This document shows positions 16,516-24,926 of a DNA stretch of 59,555 nt, one piece after another. Below the pieces are notes generated by a model. The model was not told the origin of the DNA. It ran no database searches and saw only the letters and a program-made list of their open reading frames with translations. The position numbers were made by a program, and so were the translations under genes. Each line of letters opens with the position of its first letter. The first letter of the stretch is position 1. Source of the stretch: a virus; the IMG/VR virus record IMGVR_UViG_3300036770_007637, positions 1 through 59,555 of that record, one strand, 5' to 3'.

Positions 16516-17432
16516 TGCAGATTCGCTAGTTCAATCATGGTAGCGGCAAGATTGATCTCTTGATCTGCTACCATGGGTATGTTTACGATACCGTTGCGGA
16601 TTATCACGATGGCTTGATCCTGCTTGTGTGGATCTACACTCCAGAGGTCTAGATTATCATACATCCAGCGGAACACTTCTTCCATCTCTTCGGGTCGGGC
16701 CGAAGCACACATCAATTTGCGAGCTTCTTGGATACGCCCGGCTTTGAACAGTTGTACTACATCAGCTTTCCATTCTTTCACACCACCCTCGTCACCATGC
16801 GGAGCATCCAGACGACCTTCTGTACTGTTCATCTGGCACATGTTTAGGCATTTGCGCAGATCTGGGTATGTGGCTTTGACGTAGGTGTCTAGCGTGTCGA
16901 GATCGAATTCAACTGCTTCAGTGACAAGTACAGTAGCCATACGAGCAGTGAATTCAGTAACGTCAACCCGTTCAATGTGGAAGCCCTGGCATCTTGAATG
17001 TAGAGCAGGTATGACTCGATTGGGATAGTTACAAGTAAGGATAAACCTAGCACTCGCGTGATACGTCTCCATGACGCCACGCAACGCGGCTTGCCCGTTT
17101 GGCGAAATATAGTCTGCCTCATCAAGCAGGACCACCTTGAACGCACCGAACGGCATCGTCTGCACGAACCCTGTGATCTTATCACGGATGGTATCAACTG
17201 AGTTCTCCCTACTAGCATTTATCTCTAGTACGTCATAGTCATCTATGCCCAGTTCATTGATCAGGATCTTGGCCAAGGTGGTCTTGCCCACGCCTGGCGC
17301 TCCACTGAACAACAGGTGAGGAATCGCGCCCGACTTCACCCATCCTTCGACCTGTTTCCGCTGTTCATCATCGCGGAACACATAATCTGTGAGTACGCGA
17401 GGTCTATATTTTTCTGTCCAGAGTTCTTTCAT
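16512..17432 (-). CDS. Sliding clamp loader ATPase subunit (T4 gp44-like)
   Basis: 306 residues of the AAA+ RFC/gp44 type. It begins LWTEKYRP, the usual RFC box I. Walker A GAPGVGKT (44-51), Walker B with DEAD (104-107), and the SRC motif (146-148) for clamp contact are intact. The C-terminal third is helical, as needed for the collar. It loads the sliding clamp onto primed DNA at the replication fork. It is coupled by 4-base overlaps to the genes on both sides. Confidence 0.93.
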   Translation of the reverse strand: MKELWTEKYRPRVLTDYVFRDDEQRKQVEGWVKSGAIPHLLFSGAPGVGKTTLAKILINELGIDDYDVLEINASRENSVDTIRDKITGFVQTMPFGAFKVVLLDEADYISPNGQAALRGVMETYHASARFILTCNYPNRVIPALHSRCQGFHIERVDVTEFTARMATVLVTEAVEFDLDTLDTYVKATYPDLRKCLNMCQMNSTEGRLDAPHGDEGGVKEWKADVVQLFKAGRIQEARKLMCASARPEEMEEVFRWMYDNLDLWSVDPHKQDQAIVIIRNGIVNIPMVADQEINLAATMIELANLQ

Positions 17433-17629
17433 TCACTTCGTCCATTTGTGCAAGAATCTCCCCAGAGTTCCTGGGCCTGTTTCTTGTATTGTTCGATTTC
17501 CCATTCATTGAGTTTAGCACGATAATCGGATTCTGTCAACCCGTGCCATCCCATACATAGTCCGTTGGGACTGCGACCGCAACCACAAGGTACACCACCT
17601 TCTTGGAATTGGCTAGCTCTTACTTGCAT
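17429..17629 (-). CDS. Small Cys-containing protein
   Basis: 66 residues. An N-terminal CGCGRSPNGLCMGWHG segment has three Cys and a His that could bind a zinc ion; the rest is one helix (YRAKLNEWEIEQYKKQAQELW). ATGA overlap with the clamp loader and an AAGGAT ribosome site support expression. Function unknown. Confidence 0.75.
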   Translation of the reverse strand: MQVRASQFQEGGVPCGCGRSPNGLCMGWHGLTESDYRAKLNEWEIEQYKKQAQELWGDSCTNGRSE

Positions 17630-17643
17630 CTGATAATCCTTTT

Positions 17644-18015
17644 TTAGGTACCCGAGACGGCTTCCGAAATGGTGTCGTCGGCTGCTGGCGCTTCGTCTGA
17701 TACCAGCAGTATATCTTTTGGATCAATTTTGCGAATGGTCCGAACACCTTCTGTGTCTTCGATTTCTAACCCACGTGTCCAACGACCATGTGCCACGCAG
17801 ATCCACTGTCCTACCATGACATCTTTCTGTTCTGGACCAACAGCATATACCTGCCCCCAACGAGGGCGGATTCCAGATGATTTACCGTCGTCCTGAGGTA
17901 GTATGATCCCTGAACTCAAAGTACGGGTTTCTTTGAACATCATGTTGCTCACTATGACAGAGTCATTGAGAGCACGTAGATGAGAGATTCGGGTAGGTGC
18001 GTATGCGGCTTTCAT
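17644..18015 (-). CDS. GroES/gp31-like co-chaperonin
   Basis: 123 residues. The segment SGIILPQDD...GQVYAVGPEQKDVMVGQWICVAHG follows the GroES fold: mobile-loop region about 25-38, then the beta-barrel. Length is slightly over GroES (97), with an acidic tail. T4 gp31 replaces GroES on host GroEL to fold the capsid protein; this protein probably does likewise. It is coupled to the 146-residue protein upstream by a one-base overlap. Confidence 0.85.
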   Translation of the reverse strand: MKAAYAPTRISHLRALNDSVIVSNMMFKETRTLSSGIILPQDDGKSSGIRPRWGQVYAVGPEQKDVMVGQWICVAHGRWTRGLEIEDTEGVRTIRKIDPKDILLVSDEAPAADDTISEAVSGT

Positions 18016-18455
18016 TATATCTTAGTCACTCCAGATTGTTCTTGTTTGAGCTGCCGAGGAGTCTTGAGAGGCTCCTGTTTGATAGCCCGAGCTTTGGCGA
18101 TGGCAGCGGCTAGTCCACCTGCTGAATCAGCCGATGTGGTCTGTGGCTGTTCGACCACAGGCGGTGGAGATGCGACGGGTTCCACTTTGATAGATTGAGC
18201 GACCGGCGCTGGTTCGTCGGCCTTGGCCTTGCGGCTGGTCTTCACAGGTTCGTCTTGCACATTGCTGACCTGGCGATTGTATTGTCGGCTCACTTGTTGT
18301 GTGCGACTTTTCACGGACTTATTGCGGCTATCAACGATGTCGCCTCGGGCATTTACGCCCATGTTTCCCACAGCACGAGTGTTTTCGTTTTGTAGGATGA
18401 TACTGCCCAGATCCACTACTTTACCTTGGGCGGTTCGATAAATTTTCTTGGTCAT
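18015..18455 (-). CDS. Probable virion-associated or scaffold-like protein
   Basis: 146 residues. The conserved-looking head MTKKIYRTAQGKVVDLGSI is followed by basic RxxQ repeats (about 45-75) and a Pro/Val/Ala-rich tail. Such proteins recur in T4-like marine phages, where the role is not established to my knowledge. Low complexity suggests disorder. Good ribosome site AAAGGAG; a late promoter word lies upstream. Confidence 0.75.
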   Translation of the reverse strand: MTKKIYRTAQGKVVDLGSIILQNENTRAVGNMGVNARGDIVDSRNKSVKSRTQQVSRQYNRQVSNVQDEPVKTSRKAKADEPAPVAQSIKVEPVASPPPVVEQPQTTSADSAGGLAAAIAKARAIKQEPLKTPRQLKQEQSGVTKI

Positions 18456-18477
18456 TAGGGACTCCTTTGTTTGCGGT

Positions 18478-18484
18478 TATTTAA
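18478..18484 (-). promoter_or_regulatory. Putative late promoter TTAAATA
   Basis: 22 bases before the ATG at 18455, with AAAGGAG between. TTGC and GCAA flank the word, so it sits in a weak hairpin. Confidence 0.5.
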
Positions 18485-18993
18485 CGCAAGAATTCCTGGG
18501 GGTCTAAATCATAGTACATGCTATCAATCCGATGTACACCCAGGAGATACAGCACATAACTGGCCACGCTACTACCACGACCCACACCCCAGATCACGTT
18601 GTTTTGTTTCATCACATCTACGAGATACTTCATATAACGCAGGAGATCAAACAGATCATGTTGTTGATACAACAATAGTTCTTGACCCGCCCGCTGTAGT
18701 TGTGCTTGGGTATCGCACAACGACAGTATGTATTCGGCGATGTTCATGTCGCGATATTCATCGGGCATGTGCCAATGGCTTTGTTGCCGGGCATGAAATT
18801 CTGGAACCGAGCATGAATGGAATCGTTGTGCCAGCAGATCTGGTATAGGATCGATATTGTCAGGAAATTTAGAAAGATCCACAGCCTGATCTACGATCAT
18901 GTTTTTGATCCTTCGGATGTCGTGCCCTTGCATCACAAGATCGATCACATCATCTTCGGTGAAAATCATTTCTCCAAATTTATTCTGTTTCAT
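18481..18993 (-). CDS. Stand-alone fragment resembling bacterial DnaE (Pol III alpha)
   Basis: 170 residues. The last 50 residues (YMKYLVDVMKQNNVIWGVGRG then SSVASYVLYLLGV and a final DLDPQEFLR) align by eye with the DnaE palm-entry region around [20 protein letters not shown]. The protein stops before the catalytic PDxDxDF, and no downstream frame carries it, so this is not an intact polymerase. It could be a clamp- or polymerase-binding module kept by the phage. It starts inside the 3' end of the 202-residue gene. Confidence 0.7.
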   Translation of the reverse strand: MKQNKFGEMIFTEDDVIDLVMQGHDIRRIKNMIVDQAVDLSKFPDNIDPIPDLLAQRFHSCSVPEFHARQQSHWHMPDEYRDMNIAEYILSLCDTQAQLQRAGQELLLYQQHDLFDLLRYMKYLVDVMKQNNVIWGVGRGSSVASYVLYLLGVHRIDSMYYDLDPQEFLR

Positions 18994-19588
18994 CTTTGCG
19001 GAATGCCACTACTGTTTTGTTGGTTTCTTCTTGAGATTCTTGGTCCTCGTCGTCATCTTCCCAATGCAGATCTAGATCGCGCCAGGTGGTAGGTCGTTGT
19101 AGTTTTACCACTTTACCTCCGCCAGATATTGCACCCTGGGCTCGAGGTTCAGGATCTGTCCACCAACCTTCATTTTCAAATGGGCCTATTCCTTCGGATG
19201 CATCTTGATGATATACTATACCTTCACCTAGGCTGGAACTCACACTAAGCTGACCAATCTCCATATGATCTTCCATAGCGGCAGTGATCTTAGAGAATAG
19301 CATCATTCCCACGATCTGGTCAACCGGTATTTCGGGCAAGCTGATCACCCTCATTCCGGCTGATTCCAACTTCTTGATGGCCGCACGATCTTCTTCACAG
19401 GCAAATACCGAATTGGTCATCATGTTTTCCACGAGATATCGGATGCGATCCAATGCTATGTTGTGTTCTTGATTGTCCATGCTCATGGTGCGCATCTTGA
19501 CTACCAAGTGGTAGTGATTGAACAGCACACGATCTTCCCAATATACCGCGGCTAAGAAATCGGTTTCGTAATCTATGCGTGCGTTCAT
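18980..19588 (-). CDS. Uncharacterised phage protein
   Basis: 202 residues. The N-terminal part (about 1-115, MNARIDYETDFLAAVYWEDR...VGMMLFSKITAAMEDHMEI) looks globular and alpha/beta. The C-terminus is acidic (WEDDDEDQESQEETN). ATGA overlap with the upstream 77-residue gene. Function unknown; it stands with replication-region genes. Confidence 0.75.
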   Translation of the reverse strand: MNARIDYETDFLAAVYWEDRVLFNHYHLVVKMRTMSMDNQEHNIALDRIRYLVENMMTNSVFACEEDRAAIKKLESAGMRVISLPEIPVDQIVGMMLFSKITAAMEDHMEIGQLSVSSSLGEGIVYHQDASEGIGPFENEGWWTDPEPRAQGAISGGGKVVKLQRPTTWRDLDLHWEDDDEDQESQEETNKTVVAFRKDETE

Positions 19589-19818
19589 GATATTTTTATC
19601 TTGTCATCAAAAGATTGTTGTGCGGCTTGATACTGCTCGTCTTGCCGTTGCCGCATTTTGTTGCTGTAGCTCTCGATGGCCATCCGGATCTGATCACAGA
19701 GATATCCATTGCCACTGCGATGTGCCACGGAAAGTTTTCGGTGCAGATCGTTGATCTTTTCAGACAGTTGTTCTATGGTGAGCTCGTCTAAGTTGCCGAT
19801 CAGCGGATGTTCCATCAC
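19585..19818 (-). CDS. Small helical protein
   Basis: 77 residues with a predicted coiled coil from about 12 to 60 (LTIEQLSEKINDLHRKLSVAH). ATG overlaps the MazG stop by four bases. Function unknown. Confidence 0.75.
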   Translation of the reverse strand: MMEHPLIGNLDELTIEQLSEKINDLHRKLSVAHRSGNGYLCDQIRMAIESYSNKMRQRQDEQYQAAQQSFDDKIKIS

Positions 19819-20255
19819 AGATCTCCCTCTTTCCTGTTTTCTGAATAGTAGGGATCAAATGACCCGCCGGGATAACGGCTTTCTAGTTTGCGCACGTTTT
19901 CGGCTATGACTTCGTTAGGATCGAGGTGCAAGGCGCGGCAAGCATTGATCCAGTACCACATGATGTCGCCCAGTTCTCGCTTCATATGAAACACAGCTTC
20001 TTCGTTCAGTGATTTGCCTTGGAAGAAAATCTTCTTTGGAATCTCACAGAACTCGCCAGTTTCGGCTGCCATACCTAGAGCACCTGTGAGCAACAACGGA
20101 ACATTGATGTCTGGACCATGTCGCTGTTCTCCATCGAACACTTCGTAATTGGCATCCAGCCGATCCAAGGTGTCCATGAAAGTGGTAAGATTATTGCTGG
20201 CATCGCTGGTGACCTTTTCGACGAATTCGGTATATCGGTTTAGATCGATCTGCAT
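19815..20255 (-). CDS. MazG-like nucleotide pyrophosphohydrolase
   Basis: 146 residues. The helices AAETGEFCEIPKK and KRELGDIMWYW supply the ExxE and ExxD metal-binding pairs of the all-alpha NTP pyrophosphatase fold. The usual C-terminal helix 'DPNEVIAENVRKLESRYPGG' is present. Phage MazG proteins hydrolyse (d)NTPs or affect ppGpp; which applies here is unknown. It has its own sigma70-type promoter and a ribosome site (GAGGAG) that can be hidden by an upstream repeat. Confidence 0.88.
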   Translation of the reverse strand: MQIDLNRYTEFVEKVTSDASNNLTTFMDTLDRLDANYEVFDGEQRHGPDINVPLLLTGALGMAAETGEFCEIPKKIFFQGKSLNEEAVFHMKRELGDIMWYWINACRALHLDPNEVIAENVRKLESRYPGGSFDPYYSENRKEGDL

Positions 20256-20264
20256 AAATGAAAA

Positions 20265-20293
20265 CTCCTCTACACTACTTTAGCATAGAGGAG
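20265..20293 (-). promoter_or_regulatory. Ribosome-site-hiding repeat at the mazG start
   Basis: Perfect 8-bp repeat CTCCTCTA/TAGAGGAG whose downstream arm is the Shine-Dalgarno. The -10 element (20277-20282) lies in the loop, so RNA started here lacks the upstream arm. Confidence 0.7.
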
Positions 20294-20305
20294 CGGGTAT
20301 GTCAA
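20277..20305 (-). promoter_or_regulatory. Sigma70-type promoter of the mazG operon
   Basis: -35 TTGACA (20300-20305), 17-bp spacer, -10 TAAAGT (20277-20282). Confidence 0.75.
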
Positions 20306-20318
20306 CGATTTCTGAGAT

Positions 20319-21209
20319 TTAGGCGAAATCGCAACCATTGTTGCCCACAGCGTACCATTTTCCATTGATATATTGGAGCATGCAAGCATCGCCGCGTGTG
20401 TCAAAAGTGACAGTACCAGTGGCGGATGTGGACCAACCTGGGTTGGTCACTGTGACGACCATGTTACCGGCTGCTACGTTAGAGGCCATCAGCGTTTTGA
20501 GCTGTCCTTCGTAACCTGCAGCCAAAGTAGCTGTTTCGGCAGCTGCTGTAGTGAAATAGGCAGCGGTCTTACCCAGACTGATCGCGGCAGCATTGGCCAC
20601 ATCTTCGGAACTGGGCAAATAGATAGGATCTGTGTTACGGCTGAGATCTTCTACCACTATGGTAGTACCACCATCGCTGGTCGAAAACTGCAAGTTGTAG
20701 GTACCAGACTTGTTGTAAGTGACCACGTTGTTAGCATCGCAACCTTGCAAGGTAGCGTTACCCACAGACACTGCGGCTGGTAGTGTGACCAGATAAGGCG
20801 ACGATGGCTGTGTGAGTTGTACAGTCCACTCTGCATAGTTGCCTGCGCTGGGTAAGTTAGTAAAACCTAGAGTAACATTGCCCGTGAGCTGGCTGATCTT
20901 GTAATAGCTGCCCGCAGAAAAATCTATGTCGATGGAACCCGACGTGGCGCTGGGAGCGATACGTGTGTATCTAGTGCCTTGTAGCTTGGCGTTTTTTAGC
21001 AGTGCGCCACCCATGTCGTTGTCTAGGGTGGTACCTGTCAGTGCAGATTTCAGCAGGACCTTGCTCTGCAGATCATCGATTTCCTCTTCCGCATACTGGA
21101 AGTTGGTCTTGATGTTGGTGAAATTATCGCGGAAACCCTGCGAGTCATTGTCCTGGCCCGCTATAGGATAAGCGGTGTCGATGTTGTTTGGGTTGATGTT
21201 AGATGCCAT
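20319..21209 (-). CDS. Virion fibre/baseplate-type structural protein
   Basis: 296 residues. The head, MASNINPNNIDTAYPIAGQD followed by NDSQGFRDNFTNIKTNF, is a common N-terminal module of T4-like marine phage fibre proteins. The middle is beta-rich (Thr/Ser/Ala/Gly), and the tail RGDACMLQYINGKWYAVGNNG ends in a small C-terminal domain. Late promoter upstream. The exact role (short fibre, hinge or adhesin) is not determined. Confidence 0.8.
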   Translation of the reverse strand: MASNINPNNIDTAYPIAGQDNDSQGFRDNFTNIKTNFQYAEEEIDDLQSKVLLKSALTGTTLDNDMGGALLKNAKLQGTRYTRIAPSATSGSIDIDFSAGSYYKISQLTGNVTLGFTNLPSAGNYAEWTVQLTQPSSPYLVTLPAAVSVGNATLQGCDANNVVTYNKSGTYNLQFSTSDGGTTIVVEDLSRNTDPIYLPSSEDVANAAAISLGKTAAYFTTAAAETATLAAGYEGQLKTLMASNVAAGNMVVTVTNPGWSTSATGTVTFDTRGDACMLQYINGKWYAVGNNGCDFA

Positions 21210-21234
21210 CTCGTCGTCCTGTCAAATATGTCTA

Positions 21235-21242
21235 TATTTATG
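21235..21242 (-). promoter_or_regulatory. Putative late promoter CATAAATA
   Basis: 25 bases before the ATG at 21209; an AAATAT/ATATTT repeat surrounds its downstream edge. Confidence 0.55.
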
Positions 21243-21252
21243 AACCTGCACC

Positions 21253-23913
21253 CTATGCGCCAGTCAATTGTGGCGGGGGCGGAGGTGGTTCTGGAGGTCC
21301 ATAAAGTATGTTTACTTTGGGGAACAGCAGATACTTGTTGTATTGATCTGTAAGCCCGTATTGATCCACGGGTGTATTGAATCGCAAGCTGCCACCGTCA
21401 AAAATAGTGGCGCCATCGGCGATCAACACAGTCACAGTGATCAATGCACCCACTCCAAAACCTGTGACTGTGATAGGCGCTAAGTTAGCGAATACTGTGT
21501 TAGGATCCACTTGTCTATCCACGAATCCTTCGTATATCAGCTTTTCTATGCGGCCAGTTTCTGATACTTGCGTGACTGTGATCGTGAGATCATTCGTACC
21601 GTCGACACCGCCCAGATCAGAACCCAGGACCTTTAGTCGATCTCCTATCTGATAACCGGACCCTATCAGAGTATTGAGAGCTATGCTATAGTAAGGTAGT
21701 ATGTCAAATGTAGTGCTCTGGGCAGGTATCCATTCTCCAGAGATCGTACTGTCGTCGTAGGGTATCCAGTTCTTGCTGAGCTGCCGATCCAGGATATAAC
21801 GATCGACCTGGAAATCGATGAGATTCAATCTCTCACCCCATTGTGTGCGTATATTATAGGCCAGTTGCTCGCCTTTGCCCGGTACACAGTAAGCGATGAT
21901 GAACGCACGAGTAAATCCTAACACACGTCCATTTTCTTGTTTGGATGTCATCCAAAGAGGTAACACCTGTGCATACTGCCCGACCACATCTATGACCTGA
22001 TCTCGCATTTCAATCAAACTGTTGGGATAGACTTCGGTCACTGTTTCACCATCCACTGTGATAGGGAATGCTGTGTCTACAGTCTGAGGAGGGCTTTCGC
22101 CCCTCTCGTTCACTCCGGTATCTACTACGTTGGCGTAGACCACTTCATAGACCACATCTCCGGTGTTGTCTCTGCGGGCCTGGGCCACACGTATATCACC
22201 TAATATCAGCTGTTTGTCAAAATGATTGAGCTCTAGGGCCTGTACATATTCCTCCAGACTGGCGCTACGCAATCCATAGGCATGCACATAGATCACTCGC
22301 TGGGCACGACCAAAATAAGGATCATCGGGTCGGAACAGGAACTGAGGTTCTATGATGTCTTGATTCTGTAGCAAGCTGTCTAAGAGATCTCGATCGTCTT
22401 GTCCAGGCATGGCCTGTATGTAAAGACTTTCATAGGGTTCATTGAACTCACGATTCACACGAACTTCAAAGTCGCGGAACACTGATATCAAGCCATCTTG
22501 GCTGTAGCAGTTCACGGTAAAGCGGAATACCGAATCAAATGTGGTAGGTTCCACATCAAGGCGTGTGGCACGAGCCTGATCAAAAGTAGTGGTACCACCA
22601 TCCAGCGCGAATGTATTGAAACTCACACGACCGGCGATCACCCCAGATGGTAACAGTTGCAGTCCCTGCGGTAATTTGTTATACACTCCCGGCAATGCAG
22701 GATAATCACCGGGCTCCAATCTATAGAATAACTGCCGTCCTGAAGGATTGGTGGCTTCTATGACCAGCAGGCTCACAGCACCGTTGTCTATGGATCCAAG
22801 ATCCTGCGGTGTGAGCCAGACCACTCCGGTTTCTACGTCGCCGATAGTGGTCATGACATAGGTGTAAGCTGAGGAAATCAGTGTAGGGTTGTCTCGTTTG
22901 TAAACGAATACGTCCCACTCGAATTCAGTCTCCGTAGCACCTTGGTCGGGCAGATAACCGTAGAGCCAGCCCGTTTCCTGATTGAATGTCAGACCCGGCG
23001 GTAGATCGGCCGAATCGCCCATGGCGATCATGAATTGGTACGGATCTCCGTCGAGATCCAGGGCCTGGAACTGATAGGCAAAGAAGTTGGAGTGCCGGTA
23101 GGTACCAAGGTTGCCATCTTTGGGATAGTTGATAATAAACGGTGATCGTTGTGGTAATACATCAGCAGTGATGCGATCATTGTCCGCCGTGAAATCTGTG
23201 GTATCGGCAGTAAGGCTGTCACGGCTTACCACAAACATCTCAAATGTTCTCTGGCTGCGATCTTTGCCGTCAGATATCTGCAGAGTGAACTGATAGTTCT
23301 TGCTGATACTACGGCTGGAGAAATCAAACGGAAACTGATCATAGGTAGTACCATCACGGTCGTAGCCTGCGATGGCAGTATCAGGCAGTGGAGCCACAGG
23401 TGTGATATATCCTGTGATCAGGCCGTCTGTGGTCACTGACAATCCAGGAGGTAGTTCACCATCTTCCAGCGTGACCACTACCACATCGCCTGGATCTGAG
23501 TCGGTAAATTCAATCTGGAACTCCACTGTGTTGCCGTCATAAAACAAACCTATACTGCCGGCAGGTGTGATGAATTCTGGAAGATCCTGGCCTGTCACGG
23601 TGATCGAAAAAGTGCGGTCAGCGATCCTGCGTATGGATCCCGGAGTTTCCACAAATGCACGCACGGCAAATCTAGAAGTGACGTTTTCGCTGACCTCTGT
23701 GGGTACACCTCGCACTGTGGCGAAGGCCTGCGGAACACCTTCCACTACTCCATTGGTTTTGACTTGTATACCTTCGGGCAATGTGCCAGCGATCAAAGTG
23801 TATTTTACTGTACCACCATCGGGATCTATAGCTACCACAGGCGTAGAAAAGAACAGCCCTTCGGCTATGGTTCCCAGATCTCCAGGAGGAGTTATCCACT
23901 GTGGTTGTGCCAT
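21253..23913 (-). CDS. Large adhesin-like virion protein with Ig-like repeats
   Basis: 886 residues. At least four units of the putative-Ig (He_PIG) type are seen, each with an LPxGLxxxxxGxxxGxx core: LPEGIQVKTNGVVEGVP, LPPGLSVTTDGLITGYI, LPPGLTFNQETGWLYGYLP and LPQGLQLLPSGVIAGRV (about residues 50-450). The rest is a globular C-terminal half with a Pro-rich end (PPEPPPPPPQLTGA). Such proteins usually form fibres that contact the host surface. It sits between two fibre-type genes. Confidence 0.82.
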   Translation of the reverse strand: MAQPQWITPPGDLGTIAEGLFFSTPVVAIDPDGGTVKYTLIAGTLPEGIQVKTNGVVEGVPQAFATVRGVPTEVSENVTSRFAVRAFVETPGSIRRIADRTFSITVTGQDLPEFITPAGSIGLFYDGNTVEFQIEFTDSDPGDVVVVTLEDGELPPGLSVTTDGLITGYITPVAPLPDTAIAGYDRDGTTYDQFPFDFSSRSISKNYQFTLQISDGKDRSQRTFEMFVVSRDSLTADTTDFTADNDRITADVLPQRSPFIINYPKDGNLGTYRHSNFFAYQFQALDLDGDPYQFMIAMGDSADLPPGLTFNQETGWLYGYLPDQGATETEFEWDVFVYKRDNPTLISSAYTYVMTTIGDVETGVVWLTPQDLGSIDNGAVSLLVIEATNPSGRQLFYRLEPGDYPALPGVYNKLPQGLQLLPSGVIAGRVSFNTFALDGGTTTFDQARATRLDVEPTTFDSVFRFTVNCYSQDGLISVFRDFEVRVNREFNEPYESLYIQAMPGQDDRDLLDSLLQNQDIIEPQFLFRPDDPYFGRAQRVIYVHAYGLRSASLEEYVQALELNHFDKQLILGDIRVAQARRDNTGDVVYEVVYANVVDTGVNERGESPPQTVDTAFPITVDGETVTEVYPNSLIEMRDQVIDVVGQYAQVLPLWMTSKQENGRVLGFTRAFIIAYCVPGKGEQLAYNIRTQWGERLNLIDFQVDRYILDRQLSKNWIPYDDSTISGEWIPAQSTTFDILPYYSIALNTLIGSGYQIGDRLKVLGSDLGGVDGTNDLTITVTQVSETGRIEKLIYEGFVDRQVDPNTVFANLAPITVTGFGVGALITVTVLIADGATIFDGGSLRFNTPVDQYGLTDQYNKYLLFPKVNILYGPPEPPPPPPQLTGA

Positions 23914-23916
23914 ATA

Positions 23917-24180
23917 TTACCAGCTCGTGTCTAGTGCCACTCGTCCCCAGATCACAGACGAACCATCGTAGTCCTGGAAACAGATATAGAAAAATCCTGA
24001 ATCTACAGCATAGTTACCCACGATATCGCCTACTGAGCCCAAAGATGTTGTGGGCACAGAAGTACGTACTCGTGAATTCAAGAACGCGAAATTGTCGTTA
24101 CATTTGATATATGCTGTGCGCAGACCATCGCCTGTGCCGTCATTGGGTACTGTGCCTACGTTTATTACCTGGATCGCCAT
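23917..24180 (-). CDS. Short fibre-head-type structural protein
   Basis: 87 residues. Its start MAIQVINVGTVPNDGTGDGL matches the head of the 1081-residue fibre gene (INTGATANDGTGDPLRTAF), so it is a truncated or minimal member of the same family. The remaining 45 residues are beta-type (GFFYICFQDYDGSSVIWGRV). It is controlled by a late promoter within a repeat that overlaps its ribosome site. Confidence 0.78.
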   Translation of the reverse strand: MAIQVINVGTVPNDGTGDGLRTAYIKCNDNFAFLNSRVRTSVPTTSLGSVGDIVGNYAVDSGFFYICFQDYDGSSVIWGRVALDTSW

Positions 24181-24187
24181 CGTTTAC

Positions 24188-24211
24188 CTCGCTTTGAGTG
24201 TATTTAGCGAG
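24188..24211 (-). promoter_or_regulatory. Ribosome-site repeat with embedded late promoter
   Basis: Perfect 6-bp repeat CTCGCT/AGCGAG. The downstream arm overlaps GCGAGG, the ribosome site of the gene at 24180; CTAAATA (24201-24207) lies at the upstream arm and loop, with +1 at about 24195. Confidence 0.6.
24201..24207 (-). promoter_or_regulatory. Putative late promoter CTAAATA
   Basis: 20 bases before the ATG at 24180, inside the repeat at 24188-24211. Confidence 0.6.
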
Positions 24212-24221
24212 TTTTGCGGGC

Positions 24222-24926
24222 TTACAAGCCGTAGGTGGCTCGGGTAGCGTCGTAGTTTTGTAGGATTTCTGCAGCAGACAACACACGATCGTAGATAAAC
24301 ACCTGCCCTATATCTCCAGTAAATTGATATCCAGCTGTGTATGCTGATCGTCCAACCCAGAGTTCTTGAGGATTAGTTACTGATCCTGTGTAGGGATCTG
24401 CTCGTGTTGCCACTTGTGTACCGTTGACATAGAGATACCAGTTAGAATCGTTTCTGGTAAACATTACCAAATACCAACTGCCGTTATTGTAGTTGGTCAG
24501 TGAACTGGTGATTGATGCCTGAGTGGTAACTTGGCTCATATCACCGACAAGTTGTCCACCGTTTAGCCATACACGATAGTTCCATGGATTGCCAGTTGCG
24601 GTTTCTTTTGATAGGATCATTTTGATACCGCCAGCACTGGTTCGGAACCAAGCACCCACTGAGAACGATTCGGCACCCAAACTTTGATTGGTATCATCGT
24701 ATTGTGTAGAGCCATCAAAGGTAAAATAGGTTGAGTTATACGCAGGAGCACCTACCAATGTAGTGGAATAAGCATTGGGACTCAGATCAGTCCAAGTGGT
24801 GCCCGACCCGGGATAACTGGCAGGATCCGCCGCATCCAAATACAGTTGCAGATTGGCAGTGACCACAGTTGGTACAGCCACAGATGAGGCTATGTTGTTG
24901 GCCACCAACTGCATGATGCCACTCAT
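24222..24926 (-). CDS. LamG/concanavalin-like sugar-binding virion protein
   Basis: 234 residues. From about residue 24 the sequence follows the LamG jelly roll: LQLYLDAADPASYPGSGTTW, YFTFDGSTQYD, SFSVGAWFRT, WYLYVNGTQVA and GDIGQVFIYDRVLSAAEI. These proteins bind glycans and often sit on phage fibres. The gene abuts the end of the 1081-residue fibre gene without a gap and probably shares its mRNA. Confidence 0.88.
   Translation of the reverse strand: MSGIMQLVANNIASSVAVPTVVTANLQLYLDAADPASYPGSGTTWTDLSPNAYSTTLVGAPAYNSTYFTFDGSTQYDDTNQSLGAESFSVGAWFRTSAGGIKMILSKETATGNPWNYRVWLNGGQLVGDMSQVTTQASITSSLTNYNNGSWYLVMFTRNDSNWYLYVNGTQVATRADPYTGSVTNPQELWVGRSAYTAGYQFTGDIGQVFIYDRVLSAAEILQNYDATRATYGL

Noticed and set aside
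18481-18993. A frameshifted full-length DNA polymerase III
   Set aside because: Both neighbours are unrelated, well-formed genes and no adjacent frame carries the rest of DnaE.
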